Assembly: GCA_903899015.1 (NCBI GenBank)
Contig: CAIUHP010000097.1
Location: forward strand, 29,773-93,772
DNA from: an uncultured Armatimonadota bacterium
Lineage (GTDB): Bacteria; Armatimonadota; Fimbriimonadia; Fimbriimonadales; Fimbriimonadaceae
Direction: 5' to 3'
DNA: 64,000 nt
Under the pieces are notes generated by a model. That model was given only the letters and a program-made list of their open reading frames with translations, was not told the DNA's origin and did no database searches. Shown piece by piece: positions 35,635 through 43,490 of this stretch. The number at the start of each line of letters is the position of its first letter. Position 1 is the stretch's first letter. Both the position numbers and the translations under genes were made by a program.

Positions 35635-36345
35635 TTAAACTGGAACCACCCAAACGTGTCGAGATACCTGTTTTCCGACAGTTGCGGACTTGCCATTAAT
35701 GTTGAGGTGGATCAAAGAGTCAATTTGACTACTTCCTACCGCCTCAAATTCAACTCCCGGCTTCAGGCCCAGTTCTTCAAGATGCTGTAAAAACTCCACC
35801 CTTTCGTCACTAATTCGAACCATTTGAAGGCGTCCTGCTTTGGCATCTTGCAGACGAATACTGGGGTCAGGAGCATCCGCATCGATGGGATTTCCATGAG
35901 GACAAGTTTTCGGGAAACCCAGTTTTTCATCAATTCGGTCGATGATGTCTTCCGAAATGTAATGTTCCAACTTGCAGGCTAATTCATGAACATCGTTCCA
36001 AGGTAGCTCAAGGTTATCAACTAAGAACCTTTCAAGAATTCGATGGGCTCGTGTAAGTTGCTTCGCGACCTTTTCGCCAAACTCGGTCAGGCGAATGCCT
36101 TGATAAGGAGCATGCTGAACTAAACCTAGCTCAGCAAGCTTCTTAACCATCGTCGTAGCCGAACCGGCGCTGACGCACATGTAAACCGCAATTTCGCCGG
36201 TCGAAACTCGATCTACTTCCTTTTGAAGTCGAAAAATTCCTTCAACATACTCTTCAACACTCTCACTAAAAGCTCGCTGAGTCTTGTGCTCGTCACCTGG
36301 TCGGCAACTAGCGGGAACACGTAAAGAAAATTCCTTCACCGGCAT
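35635..36345 (-). CDS. DtxR/IdeR-type metal-dependent transcriptional repressor
   Basis: A 236-residue regulator. The helix-turn-helix (about 28-80: YVEGIFRLQKEVDRVSTGEIA and SAGSATTMVKKLAELGLV) is followed by the dimer/metal domain. Here WNDVHELACKLEHYIS supplies C124, E127 and H128, the Cys-x-x-Glu-His set of DtxR, which favours iron over manganese. The C-terminal 70 residues form a FeoA/SH3-like domain (LGLKPGVEFEAVG). It would repress iron-uptake or iron-storage genes when Fe(II) is bound; its targets are not obvious in the window. It follows the small exported protein and precedes the GT2 gene on the minus strand. Confidence 0.92.
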   Translation of the reverse strand: MPVKEFSLRVPASCRPGDEHKTQRAFSESVEEYVEGIFRLQKEVDRVSTGEIAVYMCVSAGSATTMVKKLAELGLVQHAPYQGIRLTEFGEKVAKQLTRAHRILERFLVDNLELPWNDVHELACKLEHYISEDIIDRIDEKLGFPKTCPHGNPIDADAPDPSIRLQDAKAGRLQMVRISDERVEFLQHLEELGLKPGVEFEAVGSSQIDSLIHLNINGKSATVGKQVSRHVWVVPV

Positions 36346-36366
36346 GAGAATAGTGTACTTCTCAAT

Positions 36367-36762
36367 CTACTTTTCTACTTTCTGAACCACCACAAAGGTG
36401 TCGGTCTGATCCGTGCCATCGACAAAGTTGTAGTTTTGATCGACCTTGCCTCGAATAAGGCAAACCGTCAAATGATCTTTGGATACGAACTTTTGAAAAT
36501 GGGGTGAACCATTTCCTAATTTCCATCCACCGTTGACGCAAAGCTCGTTCTCAGCTTTGCCCCAAGCTTCGTCGTAAGGTTCATGAAGGTTGAAGCGGTC
36601 CAGTCGGACGACTCTATTGCCTCCAGTTCTGGCGTCATCTGAACTAACAAAATTCGAACCTTCGAGAAACTGGTAGCTAGGACCACGTTTGGACAAGGCA
36701 AACACAGTGATCCCCAGGGTCACCGTTGCCAAAGACAACGATAAAGTTAACGTCTTGTTCAC
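36367..36762 (-). CDS. Hypothetical exported protein with an N-terminal membrane segment
   Basis: A 131-residue protein starting with GTG at 36762, preceded by GAGGTG. Residues 3-23 (TLTLSLSLATVTLGITVFAL) form an uncleaved signal or anchor. The rest is a polar, probably beta-rich domain with two cysteines (one in ELCVNGGW, one in LTVCLIRG) that might pair outside the cytoplasm. No family recognised. Its ribosome site is buried in an inverted repeat in the leader (36767-36829). It lies between the broken 2TM gene and the DtxR repressor. Confidence 0.65.
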   Translation of the reverse strand: MNKTLTLSLSLATVTLGITVFALSKRGPSYQFLEGSNFVSSDDARTGGNRVVRLDRFNLHEPYDEAWGKAENELCVNGGWKLGNGSPHFQKFVSKDHLTVCLIRGKVDQNYNFVDGTDQTDTFVVVQKVEK

Positions 36763-36766
36763 AAGA

Positions 36767-36829
36767 CACCTCGCGCAATTAGTTTGTTAGCGCGTCAACG
36801 CGCTTTTCGAGAAGGGCAATTGCGAGGTG
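36767..36829 (-). promoter_or_regulatory. Leader inverted repeat that pairs with the ribosome binding site
   Basis: On the plus strand CACCTCGC (36767-36774) has its complement GCGAGGTG at 36822-36829. On the minus transcript the first arm is the Shine-Dalgarno sequence of the gene starting at 36762, so the pairing would hide it. AATT flanks (36777-36780 and 36818-36821) extend the stem beyond a two-base bulge. The loop holds a second perfect hairpin, AGCGCGT/ACGCGCT (36789-36804). Confidence 0.4.
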
Positions 36830-36956
36830 CGTCTTTGGTCGCCTGCAAATACTGAATCGAGAACGCAGCCCTTTCGATCTTATCTATTAAGACGAAATCT
36901 GTTAACTATTGGTTCGAGGACACGGAACATTGGTGTGCCAGTCTTATACTTTTCGC

Positions 36957-37133
36957 CTACGACTGAGGCATTTTGTTTCGCTTGGCTCTCCACTTTTCAA
37001 ACTCTTCCTGATAATCTTCGCTGCTTCTGATAAAAGTTTCTACAAAGCTTGAAGCAATACCAATCCCCCAACCGAGAAGCGGCCAAATAGCCCAGAAGTA
37101 CCCACCGGACCAAAGGTTGATCGCGCAAAGAAA
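36957..37133 (-). pseudogene. C-terminal remainder of the 2TM-domain gene, downstream of an in-frame TGA
   Basis: Read in the same frame as 37134-37403, the sequence after TGA gives FLCAINLWSGGYFWAIWP, LLGWGIGIASSFVETF and SEDYQEEFEKWRAKR before TAG (36957-36959). This matches the paralogue at 37887-38441 almost position by position: FLAAINFATGI, FWVIYPILGWGIGLAF and DDGFERFRARK. It is therefore the second transmembrane half of the same protein and is not expected to be translated alone. Confidence 0.75.
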
Positions 37134-37403
37134 TCAGTTTACCACGATGTAGCTGGCTAAGTGCCCATAGAAATCTCGGCGGATACGTCGGTCAAATTCA
37201 GCACGTTCAAGCAACTCACCTTTCGACTGATTGATCCGTCGTTCAGCTTCTTCAACGGCTTCGGGAGAAATACCCAGTTCGTCGGCAGTGGCTAGCAGCC
37301 GTTCCCGACTCATTGCGCCAACGGGTGACGACAGGGAACTTGCGAGACGAAGAATCTGCTCCGCATCTTCCTCATCGTAAAATTTCTGTTCGAGATTGGG
37401 CAT
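37134..37403 (-). CDS. 2TM-domain protein truncated by an in-frame TGA
   Basis: An 89-residue frame (MPNLEQKFYDEEDAEQIL...) ending at TGA 37134-37136. The N-terminal helical part (ILRLASSLSSPVGAMSRERL, then ELGISPEAVEEAERR) is the leader usually found before Pfam-type 2TM domains. The first membrane helix starts (YGHLASYIVVN) and is cut off where the paralogue at 37887-38441 has glycine (SFLIVNGFL). A GGA-to-TGA change would explain it. The frame continues to 36957. It starts five bases after the preceding gene stop, so the two are one transcript. Confidence 0.7.
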   Translation of the reverse strand: MPNLEQKFYDEEDAEQILRLASSLSSPVGAMSRERLLATADELGISPEAVEEAERRINQSKGELLERAEFDRRIRRDFYGHLASYIVVN

Positions 37404-37408
37404 TTGCC

Positions 37409-37735
37409 CTATTGTACGTTCTGAAGTCGCTTCAGACTACTCTTATCGCCGCGGCCCGCACGTTCCCAATCGCGTCGGCTTTGCCATCGACGGAATCCCA
37501 TACTGTCTGGAGTTTCTGAGTGACCGTAGGCAACTCCCGCTTCGCCAACTAGCATAAAGGTCCAGACCGCAATTCCAATTAAGACCCAAGCGGAGGCAAA
37601 ACTGACCGCAATAAGGAGAACCAACGCGACCGAATACCCGAAACAGTTTCTTCGAAACTGATGCCGCAGGTCTGCTCGGTAGTCCTGAAAGAGGGCGAGC
37701 AACTCGGTATCGAAGCGGGCTCCTAAAGAGTCCAT
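37409..37735 (-). CDS. Hypothetical small membrane protein
   Basis: A 108-residue protein with a helical N-terminal region, two adjacent hydrophobic segments (about 34-70: GYSVALVLLIAVSFASAWVL and IGIAVWTFMLVGEAG) and a polar, basic C-terminal tail (RRWQSRRDWERAG). It lies between two related 2TM genes and five bases before the second, so it is probably expressed with them. Not recognised; the layout resembles the 2TM family but the N-terminal motif is absent. Confidence 0.6.
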   Translation of the reverse strand: MDSLGARFDTELLALFQDYRADLRHQFRRNCFGYSVALVLLIAVSFASAWVLIGIAVWTFMLVGEAGVAYGHSETPDSMGFRRWQSRRDWERAGRGDKSSLKRLQNVQ

Positions 37736-37886
37736 GCCTTTAGTCTAAGATAGAAACTGCTCGTTTTTCCTGAGAAAGACGTGAAATTTACTCTTCGGGA
37801 GCTCTCTTAATAAGTTTCTTACGTTGGCAGTGCCCGATGCCCACCACGACTCTTGAACCCAGTTTCAAACGAAACACGAGTCGTTA

Positions 37887-38441
37887 CTACAGATCGCGGC
37901 GACGCCGATCTCGGCTTCCGACATGAACGCCAACCACAATTCGAGGCGAAACTGGAGCTTGCAAACGCGCAATTTGTCCAATTTCACCGGCTTCTTCTTC
38001 GAGCTTTTCTAGCTTTCTTGCTCGGAATCTCTCGAAGCCATCGTCATAGTACGAGCTACGACGATTTAGAACCGCGAATGCATGGAATGCTAGTCCAATT
38101 CCCCATCCCAAAATGGGATAGATCACCCAGAAATCTCGGATCCCGGTCGCAAAATTTATAGCGGCCAGGAATCCATTAACAATCAGGAACGAAACAAGGT
38201 GACTCTTGAATTCGTTGGCAAGTCTTTGATCGTATTCTCGACGATCAGACAATTCGGATCGCTGAGCAAAAACCTGCTTTTCTGCCGCGAAAACCGCTTC
38301 TTCAGAAATACCCAACTCGGAGGCAGTCGCCATTAGCCTTTCACGAGTCATCCCGTTAGCGGGTTGTGACAGCGTGGAAGCTAACCGAAGAATCTCTTCA
38401 GCCTCATCCTCGTGAAAAAACTGTTGTCCCGCCGCTCCCAT
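37887..38441 (-). CDS. 2TM-domain protein (intact paralogue)
   Basis: A 184-residue protein from ATG 38441; the upstream in-frame TTG/GTG options give a less likely N terminus. An N-terminal helical motif (ILRLASTLSQPANGMTRERL, ELGISEEAVFAAEKQ) leads to two transmembrane helices (SHLVSFLIVNGFLAAINFA; WVIYPILGWGIGLAFHAFAV) and a basic coiled tail (FERFRARKLEKLEEE). Proteins with this pattern occur alone or fused to histidine kinases and are presumed membrane sensors or adaptors; the function is not established. The second copy at 36957-37403 is its close relative. Confidence 0.75.
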   Translation of the reverse strand: MGAAGQQFFHEDEAEEILRLASTLSQPANGMTRERLMATASELGISEEAVFAAEKQVFAQRSELSDRREYDQRLANEFKSHLVSFLIVNGFLAAINFATGIRDFWVIYPILGWGIGLAFHAFAVLNRRSSYYDDGFERFRARKLEKLEEEAGEIGQIARLQAPVSPRIVVGVHVGSRDRRRRDL

Positions 38442-38507
38442 CGCTACCAGTTTACGGCACTCTCCTAGCGCAGGTTTCAATCCACCAGCCTTTCTCAAGC
38501 AGAGCTT

Positions 38508-39677
38508 CTATTTGTTTGCCCAGAGCCACTTAAGAGTCTCCGGCAAAATCGCTCGGCCGTTGGCGTCACTGTGGAAACCATGTCCAAGGGTGAATTTGTA
38601 ATCGTAGCCCTTGAATTTCAAAGCTGCAGCCATTGATTGATTTGCCAGGGGCCAATTACCGAACTGGTTATCTAGATCGTTGCTGCCGTCTTGCAAAAAC
38701 ACTTTGATCGGCTTTTTCTCGTTCAGTCGGATCAGAGCGGGATAATTGTGACCGCCTTCTCTTAAAGTTGGCCCATGTGCGATGTTCGTAAAGGATCCAA
38801 CCCAAGACATGACTTTGCTGAACTGGTCAGGATGCTCCCATGCAACGGTAAATGCACAGATGCCACCACTGCTTGCGCCGGCGATTGCCCTCGAAGCGGC
38901 GTCATGTTTGAGTTTCACGGTCTTCTCTACTTCCGGAAGAATCTCGTCCATTAGAAACTTCGAATATTGATCGGAAAGGGTGTCGTATTCAAAACTTCGA
39001 TTGGACTGTCCTCCAGAAAATTTCCCTGGATTGATGAATATCGCGACCGTTACGGGCATTTCTTTTTTGGCGATCAGATTATCGAATGCGGTTGGAATGA
39101 AGTTCTTGTAGGACCCACCGTCCTGAAAGACCATTGTGCAAGCCGGGTCTTCTGGCTTGTATTGAGCGGGAACGTATACCCACCAATCTCGAGTCGTTCC
39201 CTCGAAAACTTTGCTATTCCACACCGACTGCTGAGTTAGAACGCCTTTCGGTACATCGGATTGAGCTTGGTTATCCGGGTTTACAGCATAAAGCTCTAAG
39301 TTCTTCCAATCTCCCAGCCGTTCACCGTCAACTTCGTAAGCCCATCTGGCGCCAAAACCATCTGGCAATTTATCCGCTCCGACCCAGACTCCAGTCCTTC
39401 CGATAGGCTCAAGCGCCAGGTTATAGGAGCCGTCTTCAGTAATGACGTGAACCTTCGTAGATGTCGTAGCTGACACCGCCCAAACTGCATTTGTCGCGTG
39501 GGTCTTAACTGAATTCCCTTCGTGAAGTCCCTTGTCACCAAACCACTTTCCGACGATCAAAGCTATGTCGCTATCCTTGTGGCTACGATGCATCAGATCG
39601 TAAAAACTTTCGGGAGTTACCGTTTGTTGAGAAGAGCTAAAAGCGAGGGTAAATGCAATCAAAGACGTCAGCATCAT
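38508..39677 (-). CDS. Secreted alpha/beta-hydrolase, enterochelin-esterase-like
   Basis: A 389-residue exported esterase. The start is the ATG at 39677 (MMLTSLIAFTLAFSSS), because CAGGAG lies ten bases upstream and a signal peptide follows; the frame opens earlier, at 39755. An N-terminal immunoglobulin-like part (75-160) precedes the hydrolase, with TRDWWVYVPAQY, the nucleophile serine in IAGASSGGICAF, an acidic residue in QDGSNDLDNQ, and the histidine in LGHGFHSDANG. This resembles IroE/Fes and esterase D-like families acting on siderophore or carbohydrate esters. The iron link to the DtxR repressor nearby is speculative. Confidence 0.85.
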   Translation of the reverse strand: MMLTSLIAFTLAFSSSQQTVTPESFYDLMHRSHKDSDIALIVGKWFGDKGLHEGNSVKTHATNAVWAVSATTSTKVHVITEDGSYNLALEPIGRTGVWVGADKLPDGFGARWAYEVDGERLGDWKNLELYAVNPDNQAQSDVPKGVLTQQSVWNSKVFEGTTRDWWVYVPAQYKPEDPACTMVFQDGGSYKNFIPTAFDNLIAKKEMPVTVAIFINPGKFSGGQSNRSFEYDTLSDQYSKFLMDEILPEVEKTVKLKHDAASRAIAGASSGGICAFTVAWEHPDQFSKVMSWVGSFTNIAHGPTLREGGHNYPALIRLNEKKPIKVFLQDGSNDLDNQFGNWPLANQSMAAALKFKGYDYKFTLGHGFHSDANGRAILPETLKWLWANK

Positions 39678-39810
39678 GATCTTGAGACTCCTGGCAACAG
39701 TATGAGGTACGGTCGATTCTTGTGGGCCAATTTGTTTATTTTGGCTACTGAACAAGCTCGTGAAGCGTACATCTAAAGTGCATCTTCATCATGCATAGGA
39801 AAGTGATCGT

Positions 39811-40785
39811 TTGAGAATTGGAATAGTTGGTGCGGGAATTTGTGGACTTGCAGCGGCACGCACCCTAAATCAGCTTGGACACCAAGCGGTGGTTTTCGAA
39901 AAGAGCAGAGCCGCTGGCGGCAGAGTTTGGACTTATCGCAAAGGGGAACACGTTTGGGACTCAGGCGCCACGAGTATTGCCCCGCGCGGAAAAACAATTG
40001 AGAACGTTCTCTTAAAGGAGTTGTGCACGGAAGGCTTGGTTGCAGTCCAAAAACCAATCTATGTTCACACTGGACTTCGAGTCTCTCCGGGACATCCAAA
40101 TGGCGCTCCGCGATACACCTATCTCAAAGGCAACGCAGAGTTCCCAAAACGACTAGCTGAAGGACTGGACATTCGACTGGATACGTCGGTAGACAGTATC
40201 GAACGAACCAGCTCAGGCTATAAGATTCTTGATGAAGAGTTCGATGGATTGATTCTTACTCCCCCCGTTCCTCAGACCACCTTGCTTCTTTGGAGCCTCG
40301 GAGAAAGCCGACCGATGGCAAACGTTAAGTACCGGCCCTGCTTAAGTATCATGTTGGGCTTCGGAGCCGAACTGCCTCCTACAAACTATCACGCCATTCT
40401 TGATACCGATCAAGTCCATCCGATGACATGGCTTTGTTTGGAGTCCGTGAAATCGCCTGAACGAGCGCCGGAAGGTGGATCGACCCTGGTTGCTCAAATG
40501 AGTGCTGCTTTCAGCCACAACTACTATGAGCGAGACGACGAAGCACTTGTAAAAACCGCTACCGGCTATGTAGAGAGGTTATTTGGTCCAAAATTCCAAG
40601 CGCCGACCGTTTCCAAAGTTAAAAGATGGAAGTATTCTCAACCAGAAAGTTTTGCAAGCTATGAGCATGTCAACCCGAAAGGTTCGAGATTATTGATCGC
40701 TAGCGACGGAATCTTGGGTGGCCATGTCGAAGATGCCTACGAAGTCGGAACGCGAACGGCCCGACAGATAGTAGAAGTGGACTGA
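39811..40785 (+). CDS. FAD-dependent amine oxidase-like (renalase/NAD(P)-binding) oxidoreductase
   Basis: A 324-residue flavoprotein. It begins with the FAD dinucleotide motif GIVGAGICGLAAARTL and the second FAD strand FEKSRAAGGRVWTY, and ends with SDGILGGHVEDAYEVGTRTA, the C-terminal FAD-contacting motif. The length and GG-R motif match the renalase/YobN-like branch of the amine oxidase family. The start is TTG at 39811, preceded by 'AGTGATCG' and no clear ribosome site. Substrate unknown. It is 11 bases ahead of the next gene and may be co-transcribed with it. Confidence 0.85.
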   Translation: MRIGIVGAGICGLAAARTLNQLGHQAVVFEKSRAAGGRVWTYRKGEHVWDSGATSIAPRGKTIENVLLKELCTEGLVAVQKPIYVHTGLRVSPGHPNGAPRYTYLKGNAEFPKRLAEGLDIRLDTSVDSIERTSSGYKILDEEFDGLILTPPVPQTTLLLWSLGESRPMANVKYRPCLSIMLGFGAELPPTNYHAILDTDQVHPMTWLCLESVKSPERAPEGGSTLVAQMSAAFSHNYYERDDEALVKTATGYVERLFGPKFQAPTVSKVKRWKYSQPESFASYEHVNPKGSRLLIASDGILGGHVEDAYEVGTRTARQIVEVD

Positions 40786-40796
40786 TCGTTATTAAA

Positions 40797-41456
40797 ATGT
40801 TCGAGACCACCATTCTTTCCGTTATAGCCCTCTGTGCGGGCTTCTCTCAAACCGAGACAAAGCTGAATCTCTATTCGGGTGATAATGCCGCTGGTAAAGG
40901 TACTTACACCGAGAAGTTCGACCACCATGGACGTAAAACGAGTGTTTTTCGATTGGTAGGTTCTTCTGGCGGAGTTGTGAGAACGATTACCCAGACAAAA
41001 GTGATCGATAGTCGGGCCTTCCCAATCTCGGAGGAAGAAGTGATCACCGAGAAGGGCCCCCGAAGCAAGAGCGAACTCGTATTGAAAGTTCGCTATGACG
41101 ATACCGGTGCAGCGATCCTGGACATGACCAAGGACAAGGTGAGCACAACAACCCGAAGTTACGTTCCCCTTCCTGGCTACAGCCGAGCGGATCTCAGTGA
41201 TTTGTGGTTTAGCAAGATTCGGCCAACGGTTGGCACCACGGTTCGGAGCACGGTTTTTGATATCGAGAATGCCCGCTGGCAACGAGTCGAAACAACTTAC
41301 GTCGGCAAACGGTCTATCTACATCAGTGAGCGCCGGCTTGAAGTCCATGAAGTTCGTGACGTTCGAGATGGCATAGTTCGTGAAGTTTATTTAGACGATA
41401 AGGGCCAACCCGTCTTAATGAAATCTGGCCAGTACCGGACAGAGAAGCACTTCTAA
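40797..41456 (+). CDS. Hypothetical exported protein, DUF3108-like
   Basis: A 219-residue protein with a short signal peptide (TTILSVIALCAGFS, residues 4-17). The rest is beta-strand-rich with repeated antiparallel pairs (TYTEKFDHHGRKTSVFRLVG, KSELVLKVRYDDTG, REVYLDDKGQPVLMK). The closing 'YLDDKGQPV' recalls proteins that carry a DUF3108/LolA-like fold, but the match is only suggestive. It lies between the FAD oxidoreductase and dapB on the plus strand; no function can be given. Confidence 0.6.
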   Translation: MFETTILSVIALCAGFSQTETKLNLYSGDNAAGKGTYTEKFDHHGRKTSVFRLVGSSGGVVRTITQTKVIDSRAFPISEEEVITEKGPRSKSELVLKVRYDDTGAAILDMTKDKVSTTTRSYVPLPGYSRADLSDLWFSKIRPTVGTTVRSTVFDIENARWQRVETTYVGKRSIYISERRLEVHEVRDVRDGIVREVYLDDKGQPVLMKSGQYRTEKHF

Positions 41457-41498
41457 CCCCTTTGGCCCCTCAAGCGATCCACAAGGTACAACCTAGGA

Positions 41499-42299
41499 AT
41501 GGATCGGATTAAGGTAGCGGTTGTAGGCGCGGCGGGCAGAATGGGGAAGGAAATCCTTCGAGCGATTGGGACTGACCCCACTTTTGAGCTAGTCGCAGCA
41601 ATCGGACGATCTGAAATTGGCACCAACATTCGCGACCTTGCCGGACCACTGGTTCCTGGTCTCCTCATGGAGGACAATCTTGAGGCCGCACTTGACCGAA
41701 CCCATGCCCAAGTCGTGGTTGACGTTTCCCACCAGTCGGTCGCGCTAAAGCACGCCAAAGCCACGACGTCGCGAGGCGTCTCTTTTGTATTCGGCATGAC
41801 TGGCATCTCGGAAGCTAACCTTGCCGAGATCGGCTCACTCTGCGAAGAATCCAAGACGCCTGGAATGTATGTTCCGAACTTCGCGGTTGGCGCGGTGCTC
41901 ATGATGCAATTCGCCGAGATTGCAGCCAAGTGGCTTCCCGATGCAGAAGTCATTGAGTTCCACCACGACCGCAAAGAAGACGCACCTAGCGGAACTGCAA
42001 TGCTCACCGCCGAAAAGATCGGGAAGGCTCGAACTCAAGCCCCCACACCACTTCCAAAGCCCCTATTCAAAGCGGAAGGTGCTCGTGGAGGCATTGTGGA
42101 GCAGGTTCCAGTTCATAGCGTCCGGCTCCCAGGCCTGCTTGCTCATCAAATGGTGATCTTCGGTGGACCGGGTGAAACGCTCACGATACGTCACGACTCC
42201 CTTGACCGATCATCGTTCATGCAAGGCGTCAAGCTCTGCGCCAAAACGGTTCGATCACTGGATGGCCTCGTGATTGGGCTGGACAAGATATTGTTCTAG
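41499..42299 (+). CDS. dapB: 4-hydroxy-tetrahydrodipicolinate reductase
   Basis: A 266-residue enzyme of lysine and diaminopimelate synthesis, reducing dihydrodipicolinate with NAD(P)H. The cofactor loop GAAGRMGKE is at residues 8-16, the substrate domain carries EFHHDRKEDAPSGTA (the catalytic histidine/lysine pair HHD-K) and FGGPGETLTIRHDSL near the end. The start ATG is 39 bases after the previous stop. The supply of DAP implies a peptidoglycan cell wall. Confidence 0.95.
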   Translation: MDRIKVAVVGAAGRMGKEILRAIGTDPTFELVAAIGRSEIGTNIRDLAGPLVPGLLMEDNLEAALDRTHAQVVVDVSHQSVALKHAKATTSRGVSFVFGMTGISEANLAEIGSLCEESKTPGMYVPNFAVGAVLMMQFAEIAAKWLPDAEVIEFHHDRKEDAPSGTAMLTAEKIGKARTQAPTPLPKPLFKAEGARGGIVEQVPVHSVRLPGLLAHQMVIFGGPGETLTIRHDSLDRSSFMQGVKLCAKTVRSLDGLVIGLDKILF

Positions 42300-42392
42300 C
42301 TGCTTGAAAAGCATCTCGCAAAGGTCGCAGAGTATTGCAAAGGAATTCGAACCGATGCCCGATGAATTCTCATGCGACCAGGAGAAATGAAC

Positions 42393-42494
42393 ATGAGGCC
42401 TATCAAATCCCAGGGCCAACTATTAATTGGTCCTGCATCGCAGCTTTTTGAGAAGGTCACCCAACAACTCCCCGAAGTCTGTGCGTACGCTTAA
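42393..42494 (+). CDS. Possible 33-residue peptide with a good ribosome site
   Basis: ATG at 42393 follows AGGAG with nine bases spacing and opens MRPIKSQGQLLIGPASQLF, ending at TAA 42492-42494. It overlaps the 3' end of the convergent FGE-like gene by 38 bases. There is no homology evidence. It may be a small protein, or a chance frame. Confidence 0.2.
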   Translation: MRPIKSQGQLLIGPASQLFEKVTQQLPEVCAYA

Positions 42495-43053
42495 CCATCC
42501 GAAAGGTTGTCCTTGCAAACGCATCGTTACCGGGCCCGCCATGAAATCTCATTGAGGGATGATAGATGCCATCCAGGCCCCCTCCACGAATGGCATGCCT
42601 TCTGCGTGGAGCACCCCACACCACCGTGTTTCTCTGCAAGTTGACCACCGGGTTTCGGAGACCGTTCAAATCAGCTCTGTTTGAGTTGAAGAGATCAAGG
42701 CACCATTCGTCTAGACTGGTCTCTGAAATGGGCATCGGACCATATCTCTCCGCAATTTCCCACTCGGTTTCAGTAGGCAGCGAGAATCCAAGGTTCCTGG
42801 CAAACGCATGGGCGTCTGCATAGCGAATTCCTCTCGTATCTCGGGCAACACGTTCAATTGAGTAAGCAGAAACCTCAACGACCATGGCTGGCGTAGCAGC
42901 GCTTAGGAACTCTGGAAGTTCTGAATACCTCCCGAACATCGACATATCCGCTCTTTCGTACGCGTCCTTCCAGATGGCTTCCGCTTCATCACGATCTAAG
43001 CCAATCCGATATCGACCAGCGGGAATCTCAATCCAATCTATTCTTTGAAGCAT
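42457..43053 (-). CDS. Formylglycine-generating enzyme/SUMF1-like protein
   Basis: A 198-residue protein of the FGE-sulfatase (C-type-lectin-like) family. It opens with WIEIPAGRYRIG, the family's 'F.MG' opening, has ADAHAFARNLGFSLPTETEWE in the middle and ends with GGGLDGIYHPSMRFHGGPG and FRMVKR, the usual C-terminal core. The two catalytic copper-binding cysteines of true FGE are not visible: the only cysteine, in DEWCLDLF, is a poor match. It may be a pseudo-enzyme or have a different role. It is shorter than most members (about 250-300). Confidence 0.8.
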   Translation of the reverse strand: MLQRIDWIEIPAGRYRIGLDRDEAEAIWKDAYERADMSMFGRYSELPEFLSAATPAMVVEVSAYSIERVARDTRGIRYADAHAFARNLGFSLPTETEWEIAERYGPMPISETSLDEWCLDLFNSNRADLNGLRNPVVNLQRNTVVWGAPRRRHAIRGGGLDGIYHPSMRFHGGPGNDAFARTTFRMVKRTHRLRGVVG

Positions 43054-43079
43054 CTATCCGGTTGTACTGTTCTTCAGGT

Positions 43080-43241
43080 TTAGACCTTCTGACGGGTGAG
43101 AGCTTTTAATAACAGGCGCGAGATAAAAACCATGACTGTGACGAGGCCGATTCCTGCAAAGAGCATAAGCGCGGCAGTCATCCATAGCGGAATGGGAATT
43201 ATCCGATCCCAGATATCTTGACTCTCTTCGCCACTAAGCAT
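43080..43241 (-). CDS. Small membrane protein, 53 residues
   Basis: A short frame from ATG 43241 with AGGAG seven bases upstream, ending at TAA 43080-43082. Product: MLSGEESQDIWDRI, then hydrophobic PLWMTAALMLFAGIGLVTVM, then VFISRLLLKALTRQ. One long membrane helix (about residues 18-42), a polar N terminus and a basic C terminus. No family recognised. It lies 27 bases upstream of the FGE-like gene on the same strand and may be co-transcribed. Confidence 0.6.
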   Translation of the reverse strand: MLSGEESQDIWDRIIPIPLWMTAALMLFAGIGLVTVMVFISRLLLKALTRQKV

Positions 43242-43490
43242 TCATTCGCTCCTATACTGCTTTCGATGCCCGATACTATTTCAGATTAGCCATTCGCATC
43301 CATTCACTCGACGTTTCGATTTTCGAAAATTACATCGCCAGTCGAATCTATTGTACGCTTCATGTCTCACTCTTGCAAGAAAGCTAATACGTTTGGTCTG
43401 ACGACCATTAACGGAATCCTTATGGTTACGTAGCAGTCTCGTAAGATTTTCCTGAAACTCGGCACCCTGTCCGGGAGGTACCCTTTCATC

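Noticed and set aside
37134..37136. Recoding of TGA (glycine or selenocysteine) as explanation of the interrupted 2TM gene
   Set aside because: TGA ends other intact genes in the window (for example the methyltransferase), no SECIS-like hairpin follows, and the paralogue has plain glycine at this position.
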